64,000 nt of DNA from JAAYCU01 sp964401335 (GCA_964401335.1 CAYNYK010000007.1:1-64000); one strand, 5' to 3'; shown: positions 54,310 through 63,378, numbered from the stretch's first letter. Notes: generated from the sequence alone by a model not told the origin. A program made the numbers and translations.

Positions 54310-55482
54310 CTACTGCTCCACCACGAGATTCGCATGAAGTTTGCCCATTTCATGCAAACGCTCGATGATGGTGATCTTCTCCGTCGCCGGCACCTTCAAT
54401 TGACTCAGGGCCTCCAGAAGGTTCTGTAATTTCATGCCCCCCTTTCCCGCCGGATCCAGGGCCGCCCAGTCGCGCACCTCAACCCGCGGGGCCTCCTCCG
54501 TCGCCGGCGGTGTGGGTACTACCGTCGTGATGGTCAAGCCCTTGTGCGTAATCACCGTCGGGGAAATTTCCACGTCACCGCTGATAATAATGGTCCCGCT
54601 CTTGCGATGGATGCTGACCCGGGCCTCGGTATAAGGCATCTGCACCGGCAACGCCTCCAGCCGGGCCACGAACTGCGCGGGATTGGCCCGTTCGGCCGCG
54701 GGTACGCGAACCATCACCGTGCGGGGATCGAAGGCCCGGGCGATCTGCGCACTGATACTGCCGGCCGCGGTTTCCAACAGGGTCTCGTTTTCATTGATGG
54801 CCTGGGCGATCATGTAGGCCACACGAAATTCCGCATGACCGGGGTTAATCACAAAAGTGATGTAAGGCTCGTCGGGCTGAATCCAGTTGGTCAGGAAAGG
54901 ATCCGTTCCGGTCTGTCCGTCCAACAGCTCACGGCCTTTCACGATGTAGCTGTGAATCCAGTTACGCTCGAGGGTGGCCCCCGCGACGATTCGTCCCTGA
55001 GTAGGCGTATCCTCGCTTTCGAGCGTAATGGGGCCGGCCCCGAAAGCCCAGATGCGATCGTCGTCGGGATTCGGTCCAATCAAGGGAGTGGGTAACAAGC
55101 GGCCGCCCTTGAGACTCTTGGCCGCACCGGTGCTGCTGACCGTCAGATCGACCGATTCTCCCTCACGTACCCCGTTCCGCGACAATACCGCCTCGACGTA
55201 GACGATGGCCACGTTCTTGGCGTTTTTCAGCTCATCCTGAACCAAGACGGGGTTGGCGAAGTATTCATGCACTCTGGCTAGGGCGCGCACCGTCGGGGCA
55301 TGTTTGCCGCCGTCGCCTGTACCGTTCAAGCCCACTACCAGCCCCCAGCCTTCCAGACGGTTGATCCGGGCGCCCTGCAAATGGGTGATGTCGCTGATTT
55401 TAACCTCCGCCCACGCCGTCCCCGACGCCAGCAAAGCCGCCAGCAGCGCCTTCCACCAGGTTGTCCGTAACCATTCGTACAT
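54310..55482 (-). CDS. flgI: flagellar P-ring protein
   Basis: 390 residues, forms the periplasmic P-ring around the rod. Signal peptide WKALLAALLASGTAWA. Family motifs: ISDITHLQGARINRLEGWGLVVGLNGTGDGG, KNVAIVYVEAVL, SSTGAAKSLKGGRLLPTPL, and C-terminal PTVITHKGLTITTV. ATG 55482 follows GAGGAAAG; the longer frame would hide the signal peptide. Its presence with flgH indicates a Gram-negative envelope. Confidence 0.95.
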   Translation of the reverse strand: MYEWLRTTWWKALLAALLASGTAWAEVKISDITHLQGARINRLEGWGLVVGLNGTGDGGKHAPTVRALARVHEYFANPVLVQDELKNAKNVAIVYVEAVLSRNGVREGESVDLTVSSTGAAKSLKGGRLLPTPLIGPNPDDDRIWAFGAGPITLESEDTPTQGRIVAGATLERNWIHSYIVKGRELLDGQTGTDPFLTNWIQPDEPYITFVINPGHAEFRVAYMIAQAINENETLLETAAGSISAQIARAFDPRTVMVRVPAAERANPAQFVARLEALPVQMPYTEARVSIHRKSGTIIISGDVEISPTVITHKGLTITTVVPTPPATEEAPRVEVRDWAALDPAGKGGMKLQNLLEALSQLKVPATEKITIIERLHEMGKLHANLVVEQ

Positions 55483-55514
55483 ATTGCTTTCCTCGTTGCA
55501 TCCCGCCCTAACCG

Positions 55515-56270
55515 TCACAGCGGTTTAATGAAATCCAATATGCGGGGGATCCAGCCCCGCGTTGTCGCATCCCGCACCGCACCCTTGTTCTGCACGTCAA
55601 GCACCATCTGAGCGATCTGCGTGCTCAGTATCGTATTGTCCGGCGTGACATCCTCGCTTCGGCATACTCCCGTCAGCGTTACATTGGCGACTTCCTCGTC
55701 ATGTATGCGGGTGTGCGTGGCCTCCAGGACCAGGTTGCCGTTCGGCTTGACGTCGATAATCGTGGCCGTGATCCGCGTGGAGAATTTGTCCGAGTAATCG
55801 CTCGATCCATCAGTTTCATACTTATGCTTCAGGTCGAACTTCGAGCCTGGATCACCGTTGGAAAGCCGGTCCTCGCCCAGCTTGCAGCCAGGATAAAACC
55901 GGAACCAGCGACTAAGCAGTTCATCCCATTTCCATTTCTTTTCCGCCTCATACTCGGCTTCGGCCTCGTATTTCTTTTGCTCGCGCACAATAATGGTGAT
56001 CAGCATATTCGGCTTGAATTGTCGCGGTTGAGGCGGGGCCAGAGCGATCTTGCTCATGCGCTCGATGGCCCGCGTGCCCGGACGGCTGAGCAGCTTCGGC
56101 TGGGCCGCGGAAAACTCGGGAGAGCCGGGGTTCGCCGCCTGCTCCGGCGAATCGGCGTTACCCGCTGAGGGATGGGCCGCGCTCAGACGGAGCATGGACG
56201 AACTCTGGGCAAACAAGGACCAGGGCAGCAGCACCACAAGCCACGGAATCAAGCGCTTCGCAAACCTCAT
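55515..56270 (-). CDS. flgH: flagellar L-ring protein
   Basis: 251 residues, outer-membrane L-ring subunit. Conserved ITIIVREQKKYEAEAEYEAEKK-like segment (with Q/E heptads), TATIIDVKPNGNLVLEA, LTGVCRSEDVTPDNTILSTQIA. The signal peptide ends LFAQSS without a lipobox Cys, unlike enterobacterial FlgH, which is a lipoprotein. Overlaps flgA by four bases. Confidence 0.92.
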   Translation of the reverse strand: MRFAKRLIPWLVVLLPWSLFAQSSSMLRLSAAHPSAGNADSPEQAANPGSPEFSAAQPKLLSRPGTRAIERMSKIALAPPQPRQFKPNMLITIIVREQKKYEAEAEYEAEKKWKWDELLSRWFRFYPGCKLGEDRLSNGDPGSKFDLKHKYETDGSSDYSDKFSTRITATIIDVKPNGNLVLEATHTRIHDEEVANVTLTGVCRSEDVTPDNTILSTQIAQMVLDVQNKGAVRDATTRGWIPRILDFIKPL

Positions 56271-57466
56271 GGCCGACCTCCTTCCGCTGTCGCTTCGGAC
56301 ACCGTTGTCGGCATCCCCTCGACCAGTTCAACCGTCTTCGGACCGGTCACGGTGGCCAGGAATGTTTCCTTGGACATCAGGCTGCGCAGTTCGATGACCG
56401 CACCGTAAGTGCCGGCCGTTCGAGCCTGCGCCGTGCTTTTCACCACCAGCGGTCCGCGACGCACCCAGACGGTGACCAGATCGTTGCGCTCCACCAGCGG
56501 CACAGATTCCAGATGACGCGCCTGAACAATCTCCCCATTGTTGATGAAATGCCTGGCCCGCTGCCCGATCACCGACGGCAGACTGCGCAGGCCGATATCC
56601 TCGCTGCGCTCGAACTCACGATAGCCTAGCTCAACCATGCCTTCGGTGATCGTCTCACCGCGATTGATCGGCCGGGTTGCCTGGACCACCGGGACCCGCA
56701 AGACAACATTGGCCAGTATCTGTACCACCTGACATACTTTCGATCCCTCAAGGACGGTGACTTCCAAGGCCACATCACCCAGCGTTCGTTTTCCGGCCTC
56801 GGCGATTTCGAACCGGTACGGCGGCGTGGTCAAAGCCAGAGCGCCGGCCAGACGGTTATTGACGCTGAACCGAATAACCGGTGTACCGGTCTGTTTGGGC
56901 AATCGATCCGCCAACCAGGCGCGCAACACGGCCTCCAGCGAATCCGCGCGAACACCGTCGGTCGCGGTGGAAGTTTCCAAAACAACATCCTGAGCATTGG
57001 CGGCCACGGCCGTCTTGGAATCACCGGCGGGTCGCGCGGCGACCTCTTTCGGCGTTTGGATCGAACGGGTTACCTTGCACCGGCTGGCGCCGCGGAAAAT
57101 CCATTGGGAGAGGTTGAGGCCCCTTCGCCCCAGAGCGGATCGTATCTCGCCAAGCGAAAGCTCCTGGGTTTGGCCGGGCGCGGGCGCCGGGGCAACCGAC
57201 CATCCGCCGGCCAGGCGGGCCGCCGAACCCTGAATCTCGGCAACGTCGGCCAGCGTTATCTCCGCACCGCCGACCACGGCCACCGGATAAAGCCGAACCA
57301 CGGTCTCCGCCGCTCCCACCGTCGAGGTATCCACCGCAATGTTGCTCAGTTGCGGACCGGCCGCCTCGGCGCAAACCGCGACGACCAGCAGCCCGGCCAC
57401 GGTAAACCGTGCGCGGAACCTGCCTCGTGATCCGGTTTTCACGTTGTCCCGTTTTGCATCCTGCAT
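56267..57466 (-). CDS. flgA: flagella basal body P-ring formation protein FlgA, extended
   Basis: 399 residues. The C-terminal SAF-type chaperone domain is recognisable: VVQATRPINRGETITEGMVELGYREFERSEDIGLRSLPSVIGQRARHFINNGEIV, then VERNDLVTVWVRRGPLVVKSTAQARTAGTYGAVIELRS. The N-terminal 230 residues include an extra SAF-like segment (VVGGAEITLADVAEIQ) not found in short FlgA. Signal peptide at residues 18-36. Assists P-ring assembly in the periplasm. ATG follows GCGGAGG. Confidence 0.9.
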   Translation of the reverse strand: MQDAKRDNVKTGSRGRFRARFTVAGLLVVAVCAEAAGPQLSNIAVDTSTVGAAETVVRLYPVAVVGGAEITLADVAEIQGSAARLAGGWSVAPAPAPGQTQELSLGEIRSALGRRGLNLSQWIFRGASRCKVTRSIQTPKEVAARPAGDSKTAVAANAQDVVLETSTATDGVRADSLEAVLRAWLADRLPKQTGTPVIRFSVNNRLAGALALTTPPYRFEIAEAGKRTLGDVALEVTVLEGSKVCQVVQILANVVLRVPVVQATRPINRGETITEGMVELGYREFERSEDIGLRSLPSVIGQRARHFINNGEIVQARHLESVPLVERNDLVTVWVRRGPLVVKSTAQARTAGTYGAVIELRSLMSKETFLATVTGPKTVELVEGMPTTVSEATAEGGRP

Positions 57467-57620
57467 CGACGACCTCCGCGTCGTAACATCCTTCCGCGGG
57501 CCGAACTACTCCTGAAACCCGCCGCTTCATCCCCGTTATTCGGATACCTTTGGCCCCCGGCCCTTCACCGGAGCCATTTCAACGTTTACCACTAATCACC
57601 CGCTAACCCTGCGCTTCTCG

Positions 57621-58433
57621 TTATCTCCTCAGATTCGTAATCACCTGCAAGAGTTCATCCGCGCTCTTGATCGATTGCGAATTCATCTCGTATCCACGCT
57701 GCGTAAAGATCAAATCCACCAGTTCGCGCACTGGGTCCACATTGCTGCTTTCCAGCATGCCCCGTTGAATCGCCCCCAAACCGTCTTCCAGAGGGTTTCC
57801 CTCCAACGGCGTACCTGAGGCGTCGGATTCCAAAAACAGGTTCTTTCCGATGGAGATCAGCCCTTCGGGGTTGACGAACCGGGCCAGCTCGATCTGTCCG
57901 ATCTGGGTCAGTTCGCTGGAACCGGGTTGCCGGACCATGACTTGTCCGTCACGTCCGATCTGCACCATCTCGGTGGCCACGTCTTCCGGAATATTGACCG
58001 GCGGCTCCAGAATCGATCCTTCGCTGTTACCCAAAACCAGATCGCCGTTCGCATTGCGAATAAAATTCCCCGCCCGCGTATAAGCCGTCACCTCCTGCCC
58101 GTTGTACCACGAACGAACCTGGAAAAAGCCCTCGCCCTCAATGGCCAGATCAAGCGACTTGTCCGTCGGGTCGAAAGTCCCCGTGCTGAAATCCGCCTGC
58201 GTACCGGAGACGGCCACCCCCAGCCCCACCTGAATACCCAACGGATTGGGGTTGTCGTTGGAATCGCGAACCCCCGGCTCGCGACGAAGCTGATACATCA
58301 GGTCCTCAAAGTCGGTGCGCATGCGCTTGAAGCCCACCGTGCTGATATTGGCCAGATTGTTGGCCACCACGTTCAGCTTGGTGTCCTGGGCCTTCATGCC
58401 CGTCGCTGCTGCGTACATTGCCGTGATCGCCAT
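57621..58433 (-). CDS. flgG: flagellar distal rod protein
   Basis: 270 residues. N-terminus MYAAATGMKAQDTKLNVVANNLANISTVGFKRMRTDFEDL and C-terminus GMLESSNVDPVRELVDLIFTQRGYEMNSQSIKSADELLQVI are the rod-protein signatures. GVAVSGTQADFSTGTFDPTDKSLDLAIEGEGFFQV fixes the FlgG type. The stop is about 150 bases before the flgA start, the only large gap within the rod-to-junction series. Confidence 0.97.
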   Translation of the reverse strand: MAITAMYAAATGMKAQDTKLNVVANNLANISTVGFKRMRTDFEDLMYQLRREPGVRDSNDNPNPLGIQVGLGVAVSGTQADFSTGTFDPTDKSLDLAIEGEGFFQVRSWYNGQEVTAYTRAGNFIRNANGDLVLGNSEGSILEPPVNIPEDVATEMVQIGRDGQVMVRQPGSSELTQIGQIELARFVNPEGLISIGKNLFLESDASGTPLEGNPLEDGLGAIQRGMLESSNVDPVRELVDLIFTQRGYEMNSQSIKSADELLQVITNLRR

Positions 58434-58455
58434 ATCTCACCTAATCACGAAACGA

Positions 58456-59217
58456 TTAACGAAGCCTCGGGATATCATTAACCGCCCGCGACAACGTCGC
58501 GTCCGCCAACCCGATCATGGTGGCGTTAAGCTGATAGGCCCGAGTCGATTCGATCATGGCCACCATCGCCTGCATCGGATCAACCGTGGATTGCTCCACC
58601 ATGCCCACCCGTAACTCCACCTGAGCGCCCGACGGCCTTTCACCTATCGCCTGAAACAGATTGCCCCCCTGCTTCCGCAGGTTGCTCTTTTCCTGGAAAT
58701 CCACGATGCGTAACTTGCCTAAAACCTGATCGCCGATCCGTAACGAACCGTCCGAATGAAGCCGGACCGAACCTGTCGCCTCGCCGGATACCGTAATCGG
58801 TCCGCCCGATTCGGCCAGGACCCGATGTCCGCCGGCCACCGTCACCAGCTCGCCCTCGGCATTAAACGTAAACCGTCCGTCGCGGGTGTAACGCTCACCT
58901 TTCCCGTCGTTCACAACAAAGAAACCTTGACCTACCAGCGCGGCATCCAACGATCGCCCTGTCTCCTCCAAAGGCCCCTGCGCGAAAGAAGTATATGTCG
59001 GGGCCACCAGCAAACCGCCAGTCAAACCGTCAAGCAGGCGGTTACCGGCACTCCAAACACCTTGTCCTTCACGGGCCTCGATCTGCCGCTCGCGAACGAC
59101 GGCCAGGTCATGCTTGAAGCCGACCGTACCAACATTGGCCAGATTGTTAGCCAATACATCCTGCCGATACTGATTCATCATCAGACCGGCCGCGGATTGG
59201 TAGATACCGTAAACCAT
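58456..59217 (-). CDS. flgF: flagellar rod protein FlgF-like
   Basis: 253 residues. N-terminus YQSAAGLMMNQYRQDVLANNLANVGTVGFKHD, middle LDAALVGQGFFVVNDGKGERYTRDGRFTFN, C-terminus GMVEQSTVDPMQAMVAMIESTRAYQLNATMI. Shorter and less like FlgG, and placed just before it, so FlgF is the natural assignment. Starts three bases after an upstream small ORF. Confidence 0.9.
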   Translation of the reverse strand: MVYGIYQSAAGLMMNQYRQDVLANNLANVGTVGFKHDLAVVRERQIEAREGQGVWSAGNRLLDGLTGGLLVAPTYTSFAQGPLEETGRSLDAALVGQGFFVVNDGKGERYTRDGRFTFNAEGELVTVAGGHRVLAESGGPITVSGEATGSVRLHSDGSLRIGDQVLGKLRIVDFQEKSNLRKQGGNLFQAIGERPSGAQVELRVGMVEQSTVDPMQAMVAMIESTRAYQLNATMIGLADATLSRAVNDIPRLR

Positions 59218-59220
59218 CTA

Positions 59221-59589
59221 CTACTCACTCCGAACGCCGCGAACCACGCCGTCGGCAAAAGAGAAGTCTCCCACCTCGAAACCGGTTCGCCCCTCGGAAC
59301 ACAAACCAGAAACTGATATCCGCGGTCGAGGCTCATGCGCGCCGACGCCGCGTTGCCCTTCATGCAACCGAGCGGCCAGCTCGGCAACCTGCCGCACCCG
59401 CCGCCCGATCGCGGTCCAGTCCATGACCTCCCATTGATCATCCATGATCCGATGCACGCTTGACTCCTGCTGTCTCGTCAGGTCGATCCCGACGCTGACG
59501 GAAGATCTCCTGCAATTCCCCCCCCAAGGGACAACCCCCACCTCACCCGCTCGAAGCAGGGGGCGCGCTGTCCAAGACACGGTCGTCAT
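59221..59589 (-). CDS. hypothetical protein at the head of the flagellar block
   Basis: 122 codons ending three bases before flgF. The ATG at 59589 has GGAGG eight bases upstream, but that same sequence is part of a sigma-54-like element, in which case transcription would begin too late for this start and ATG 59448 or no product would apply. The sequence (MTTVSWTARPLLRAGEVG at the start; RVRQVAELAARLHEG in the middle) has no recognised family. Treat as tentative. Confidence 0.35.
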   Translation of the reverse strand: MTTVSWTARPLLRAGEVGVVPWGGNCRRSSVSVGIDLTRQQESSVHRIMDDQWEVMDWTAIGRRVRQVAELAARLHEGQRGVGAHEPRPRISVSGLCSEGRTGFEVGDFSFADGVVRGVRSE

Positions 59590-59590
59590 T

Positions 59591-59632
59591 ATTCAACCTC
59601 CGTGCCAAACCATCGCGGCACGGAAATTGCTT
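59591..59632. promoter_or_regulatory. two opposed sigma-54-like elements in a palindrome
   Basis: CCGTGCC (59600-59606) and GGCACGG (59617-59623) form an inverted repeat. Minus strand: TTGGCACG-GAGG-TTGAA, facing the flagellar genes, matching the -24 GG but with GA for GC at -12. Plus strand: CGGCACG-GAAA-TTGCT (59616-59631), GG-N10-GC exactly, but with no gene ahead of it. Confidence 0.45.
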
Positions 59633-59825
59633 AACGATGGCAAGTCGGGCTATATCCCTAAGTGATTATTTATCAAGCCTTTGCGTGGTTTGTGAATTTG
59701 GGAAAACCTTTGCAACGCTTCCCGCTCCTCCTCCATTATCCGAGCGCAACTTCTGCGGCCCATCGGCAACTTATGCCGAACGCCAACCCGCCGTATCTTA
59801 AGCTCTTTATAGCTCTTATGCCCTC

Positions 59826-59987
59826 CTAACCTCCTTTTGCGTCGCCCTCCACGTCCCTCTTGTTCTCTCCCCATCGTGTCACCGTATCCGGCCGGCCGCG
59901 ATTGGTGAAGGCCCGCTCGATCGCCTGAGCCGCGCGGAGATACCCGGCGCCCGCGGAGGCCGATAGTACTAAAACTTTTTCGAACAT
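59826..59987 (-). pseudogene. truncated MGDG-synthase-like glycosyltransferase N-terminus
   Basis: 53 residues starting MFEKVLVLSASAGAGYLRAAQAIERAF, the pattern of the N-terminal domain of monogalactosyldiacylglycerol synthase and related processive glucosyltransferases (KVLILSASAGAGH-type, here with Y for H). After about 40 residues it runs into unrelated charged sequence and stops; the rest of the 350+ residue enzyme is absent. GGAG precedes the ATG. Interpreted as a decayed fragment. Confidence 0.6.
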
Positions 59988-60046
59988 GGTGGACTCCAAA
60001 CGGCATATTGAAACGATAAATACCCCATTGTGTACGCGGATTATTA

Positions 60047-60408
60047 AGCTGGTGCGAGAATCCCCTCTCGCACCCCTGCATTGGGAAATCTTTTCCCCTG
60101 TAACGAGGGATGGGAATCTCATGAGGGTTGTGTCGAGATGGGAATCTCGACACAGCAGTGGCACAGCGGTGGGGAAAGCTGGTGCGAGAATTTCTTCTCG
60201 CACCCCTGCTTGGGGAATCCTTTCCCCTGTAACGAGGGATGGGAATCTCATGAGGGTTGTGTCGAGACGGGAATCTCGACACAGCAGTGGGGAAAGCTGG
60301 TGCGAGAATCCCCTCTCGCACCCCTGCATTGGGGAATCTTTTCCCCTATAACGCGGGATGGGAATCGCGCTGAGGTTTGTGTCGAGATGGGAATCTCGAC
60401 ACAGCAGA
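60047..60408. repeat. three tandem units each with two hairpins
   Basis: Units begin at 60047, 60177 and 60295 (lengths about 130, 118 and 114). Each has hairpin A, GTGCGAGA-loop-TCTCGCAC (or a variant), then CCCCTGTAACGAGGGATGGG-like linker, then hairpin B, TGTCGAGAT-GGGA-ATCTCGACA. Unit 1 has a 12-base insertion near its end. The hairpin arms are more constant than the linkers. Confidence 0.88.
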
Positions 60409-60591
60409 ATCTTGAAATAGCATGGTGAGTTCTCGCGATTGGTAATCGATCGTCGTCGATCATCGCTCTCTCACGTCTGAAGACGCGGGCCACCCGGCAC
60501 AGGCCTGCCCATGCCATTCTGCATCTCTATGTGGCACGCTTTTCCATTCTTTGGAACGTTGGGCTGAAAGAAGGGCGGCGGTGCCGCGATT

Positions 60592-61935
60592 TTAATCCGC
60601 GCAGTTTGGATCGGCCGGGATGTTTTCGCCGCTCAGGCATTTTTGTAGCACACCGAAATCCGACATATCGACATCGCCGTCGATGTCGAAATCCGCCTTG
60701 GCGGTTACCGTAAGCGTCGCGGAGGGGCTCAGGATTTGGCCGCACGATGCGCGAATCAATACGGCGTAGTTGCCGGCATCAGCTCGGCCGGCCTTGGGAA
60801 TACGCAGAGTGGCCTGGTCCGCTCCGGGAAGGGGTATCTCGTTCTTCAGCCATTGATATCGGATACACGAACTGCCGATGGCCGTCACGCCGAGCATGGC
60901 GTCGCTGCCCTCGACAACGACGGTGTTGGTCGGTCCCTCCAGAAGACGCAGGCCCGGCGCGTATTCCCAGGTGTTTGGCAGCGATCCGCCGCTGTTCGTG
61001 CCGCCGAACAGCACCACGGTGGCTCGAGTGGAATCGTAGGCCATGGCATGCACGTTCCGCGCCGGGGGCGCGGGAGTGGGTGGACGCTGCGCCCAATCCG
61101 TCCCGTTCCACTCCCATGTGTCCGCAAGGTAAGTGGATTGGAAGAGTCCGCCGAAGAGTACGGTAACACCTCGGGCGCTGTCGTAGGCCATGGCGTGGGA
61201 CATGCGTGCCGGTGGGCTAATGGTTGGATTTCGCTGTGTCCAGTTAACCCCGTTCCATTCCCAGGTGTCTGCGAGACATCCGGTGGCGCCTACTCCGCCA
61301 AAAAGTACGGTCACCCCTCGTGCCCGGTCATACGCCATGGCATGCGTGCCGCGACTAGGAGGCTTGTTGGCCGGGTTTCGTTTCGTCCAGTTCACGCCGT
61401 TCCATTCCCATGTTTCGGTCCCGATGCTGCCGATGCCGGAGCCGCCGAAGAGGACGGTTACGCCGCGGGTTGTGTCATAAGCCATGGCGTGGCCGTAACG
61501 CGCCGCAGGGACCGTGGTCGGCGTTCTCTGGTTCCAGTTGGTGCCGTTCCATTCCCAGGTGCCATTAAGGTAATTCCCGTTGTAGCCGCCAAACAGAACC
61601 GTGACGTTTCGCGCGGTGTCGTAAGCGGCGGCGGCCGCGAAACAGGCCGGCGGGGAAGACGTGGGAATCGGCCGGGTCCAACAGACCCCGTCCCATTCCC
61701 AGGTGTCGCTTAAAAAAACGCCCGAATGAACGCCGCCGAAAGTGACGGTCATTCCACGCATGGTGTCGAACGCCATGCAGTTACCATAGCGTGGAGGAGG
61801 TGTGTTGAGGCTGGTAGTCACCTGTGTCCAGGCCGGTTCGCACTCGGCCGCCGCCGTGGGGACAGCCAAGGGGGGCAAGGCCAGAAAAAGGATGATGATT
61901 AAGGCGCAATAATGCGGTAGATACCGAGTGTACAT
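60592..61935 (-). CDS. secreted kelch/Ig-like protein with dockerin-type C-terminus
   Basis: 447 residues. Signal peptide ALIIILFLALPPLAVPTAAA. Six kelch repeats of about 52 residues, each with HAMAYD(S/T)xRGVTVLFGG and DTWEWNG(V/T)NW, form one propeller. An Ig-like domain follows (YQWLKNEIPLPGADQATLRI, GNYAVLIRASCG). The end, DFDIDGDVDMSDFGVLQKC, is a calcium-binding dockerin-like repeat of the sort common in Phycisphaerae. ATG 61935 keeps the signal peptide at the N-terminus; longer frames do not. Likely surface-bound or in a protein complex. Confidence 0.85.
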   Translation of the reverse strand: MYTRYLPHYCALIIILFLALPPLAVPTAAAECEPAWTQVTTSLNTPPPRYGNCMAFDTMRGMTVTFGGVHSGVFLSDTWEWDGVCWTRPIPTSSPPACFAAAAAYDTARNVTVLFGGYNGNYLNGTWEWNGTNWNQRTPTTVPAARYGHAMAYDTTRGVTVLFGGSGIGSIGTETWEWNGVNWTKRNPANKPPSRGTHAMAYDRARGVTVLFGGVGATGCLADTWEWNGVNWTQRNPTISPPARMSHAMAYDSARGVTVLFGGLFQSTYLADTWEWNGTDWAQRPPTPAPPARNVHAMAYDSTRATVVLFGGTNSGGSLPNTWEYAPGLRLLEGPTNTVVVEGSDAMLGVTAIGSSCIRYQWLKNEIPLPGADQATLRIPKAGRADAGNYAVLIRASCGQILSPSATLTVTAKADFDIDGDVDMSDFGVLQKCLSGENIPADPNCAD

Positions 61936-62581
61936 AGGCCGCGTCCTGATTCGGATTGATCGCCCCTTACGAGCGGCATTCTTCACACTCGCGAGGAATC
62001 CACGACGATGCATGTTTTTACATCGATCAGATTGACTCCGCTCAGGGTATTCTAGCGTAACCATGCCAGGGCAGGCAAATATCCAGTTCTCGGCCGCAAA
62101 ATATGGAAACGACGACTCGCCGCACGACGGGGTGGAAATTCGAACGCCTGCTTAAGAAACGGCAATGAGTGAGGGAAGGTCATGTCGGCCGATTGGGCGG
62201 TCGCCTCATGCTTATGATTGATGGCGATACCGAATATGGACTTGTACCGTTTCCAGATTCCTTGGCTCGATAATCAAAACAATGGAGGACGGAAAGGCGC
62301 CTGTTTACAGGAATAGAGCAACTCCAAGGGATGCCCGGCACATGGTTTTCGGACCAATTGTTACGAGTTTGTGCATGTAACTATTTATTTGTCAGTGGAT
62401 TACGATTGATGTTATTTTCTCGCCTTTCTCGGGAATTCTCTTGACTTTCGAAGTGAATCTGCTTAGAATGTGAGGTTGTGTGGAGGTATTGTGTATCTGT
62501 AACGAGGTGAGAGGCGAGTAAAACCTGTCAAATTACTTTCGCCATCAGCTCAAACATATCAGGAAAGCGGAGGATGGGACA
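61936..62581. other. intergenic between kelch and PEP-CTERM genes
   Basis: About 640 bases between divergent starts. The right end has the promoter listed next. The remainder shows no ORF or RNA. Confidence 0.5.
62441..62469 (+). promoter_or_regulatory. sigma-70 promoter of PEP-CTERM gene
   Basis: TTGACT (62441-62446), 17-base spacer, TAGAAT (62464-62469): five of six consensus bases in both boxes with ideal spacing. The leader would be about 105 bases. Confidence 0.7.
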
Positions 62582-63286
62582 ATGAACAAAGTATTGATCA
62601 GTGTTGCTCTTGTGGCTTTGACTTCGACGGTGGCGTCAGCTTATACGATCACCCAGATCCAAAGCTACGGCGGAATCCCGGACTACAATCAGATTTTGAC
62701 TTTCAACAAATTCGACGATATGGGCGGCACACGAACGCTCCAATCGGTTTATGTTGAGGTCAACCTGACCGCCAACGGTGGTGCCCTTCGGTGCGATAAT
62801 GACGCGGTTACGCCGGCCAGCGGGGCCATCGAGTTTGGTGCCCAGGTAGGGGTAACTTCTTCGGTTTCGATGATCGACGCCCTGTTCAATCCGATTTTCC
62901 AGGCCGGTGACGTCAAAGCCACTGGCGGAACGAGCATGAATCTTTCCGCCGATGACGGAGACGATGAAGTTGGCGGCACCGCTAATTTCAGCATGGCGGG
63001 TACCGATTACGATTTTTACATTGGCGGACTCGTGTCCGATGGTGACAATGGCATTGTGAATCCCCTCGTGTATCCGCAGTATATCGGGCTCGGGACATTC
63101 ACGGTCACGTTGAGCGCTTCTCAAGTGGCCCAGTACGGTTCGCTGGGCGGCGTCCAAGCTCAGATCGATCCTCTCGCAACCACCGGTACCGTCAAGGTTG
63201 TTTACACATGGGTTCCGGAACCAGCGGCTTTAGGTCTTCTGGCCGTGGGCGGTTTGTTGTTCATCCGTCGTCGCCGGTTAGCGTAA
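62582..63286 (+). CDS. PEP-CTERM sorting domain protein
   Basis: 234 residues. Signal peptide KVLISVALVALTSTVASA; a beta-rich body without cysteines except one (LRCDND); and a C-terminal sorting signal VPEPAALGLLAVGGLLFIRRRR: the VPEP motif, membrane span and arginine cluster recognised by exosortase. Such proteins are processed and anchored or released at the outer surface, often with exopolysaccharide. No exosortase gene is in the window. The body is unlike any domain I know. Confidence 0.92.
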   Translation: MNKVLISVALVALTSTVASAYTITQIQSYGGIPDYNQILTFNKFDDMGGTRTLQSVYVEVNLTANGGALRCDNDAVTPASGAIEFGAQVGVTSSVSMIDALFNPIFQAGDVKATGGTSMNLSADDGDDEVGGTANFSMAGTDYDFYIGGLVSDGDNGIVNPLVYPQYIGLGTFTVTLSASQVAQYGSLGGVQAQIDPLATTGTVKVVYTWVPEPAALGLLAVGGLLFIRRRRLA

Positions 63287-63334
63287 CAAAATATTGAGTG
63301 GGGGGGACATCCCACTCCGCGTTGATATACACTG

Positions 63335-63378
63335 ACGAGCAGAAGCAGGTTTGAGCTTGTTTCTGCTCGTTTTTTATT
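63335..63378 (+). terminator. intrinsic terminator of PEP-CTERM gene
   Basis: ACGAGCAGAA (63335-63344) pairs with TTCTGCTCGT (63361-63370), followed by TTTTTATT. Ten base pairs and a clear U-tract. Confidence 0.9.

Larger units (their letters stand above)
59633..60591. other. intergenic with remnant gene and hairpin repeats
   Basis: Nearly 1 kb between the flagellar block and the kelch gene. Contents: a truncated glycosyltransferase N-terminus (59826-59987) and three tandem hairpin repeat units (60047-60408). The long frames across the repeats are artefacts of the repeat sequence. Confidence 0.6.

Noticed and set aside
59650..60329. Long minus-strand ORFs with repeated RYRGK and SRHNPHE motifs, looking like a repeat protein
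   Set aside because: They are read-through of the tandem hairpin repeat in two frames; the repeats conserve palindromes rather than codons, and no ribosome-binding site precedes them.
60047..60408. CRISPR array
   Set aside because: Only three units of more than 110 bases, with no short repeat/unique spacer pattern and no cas genes nearby.
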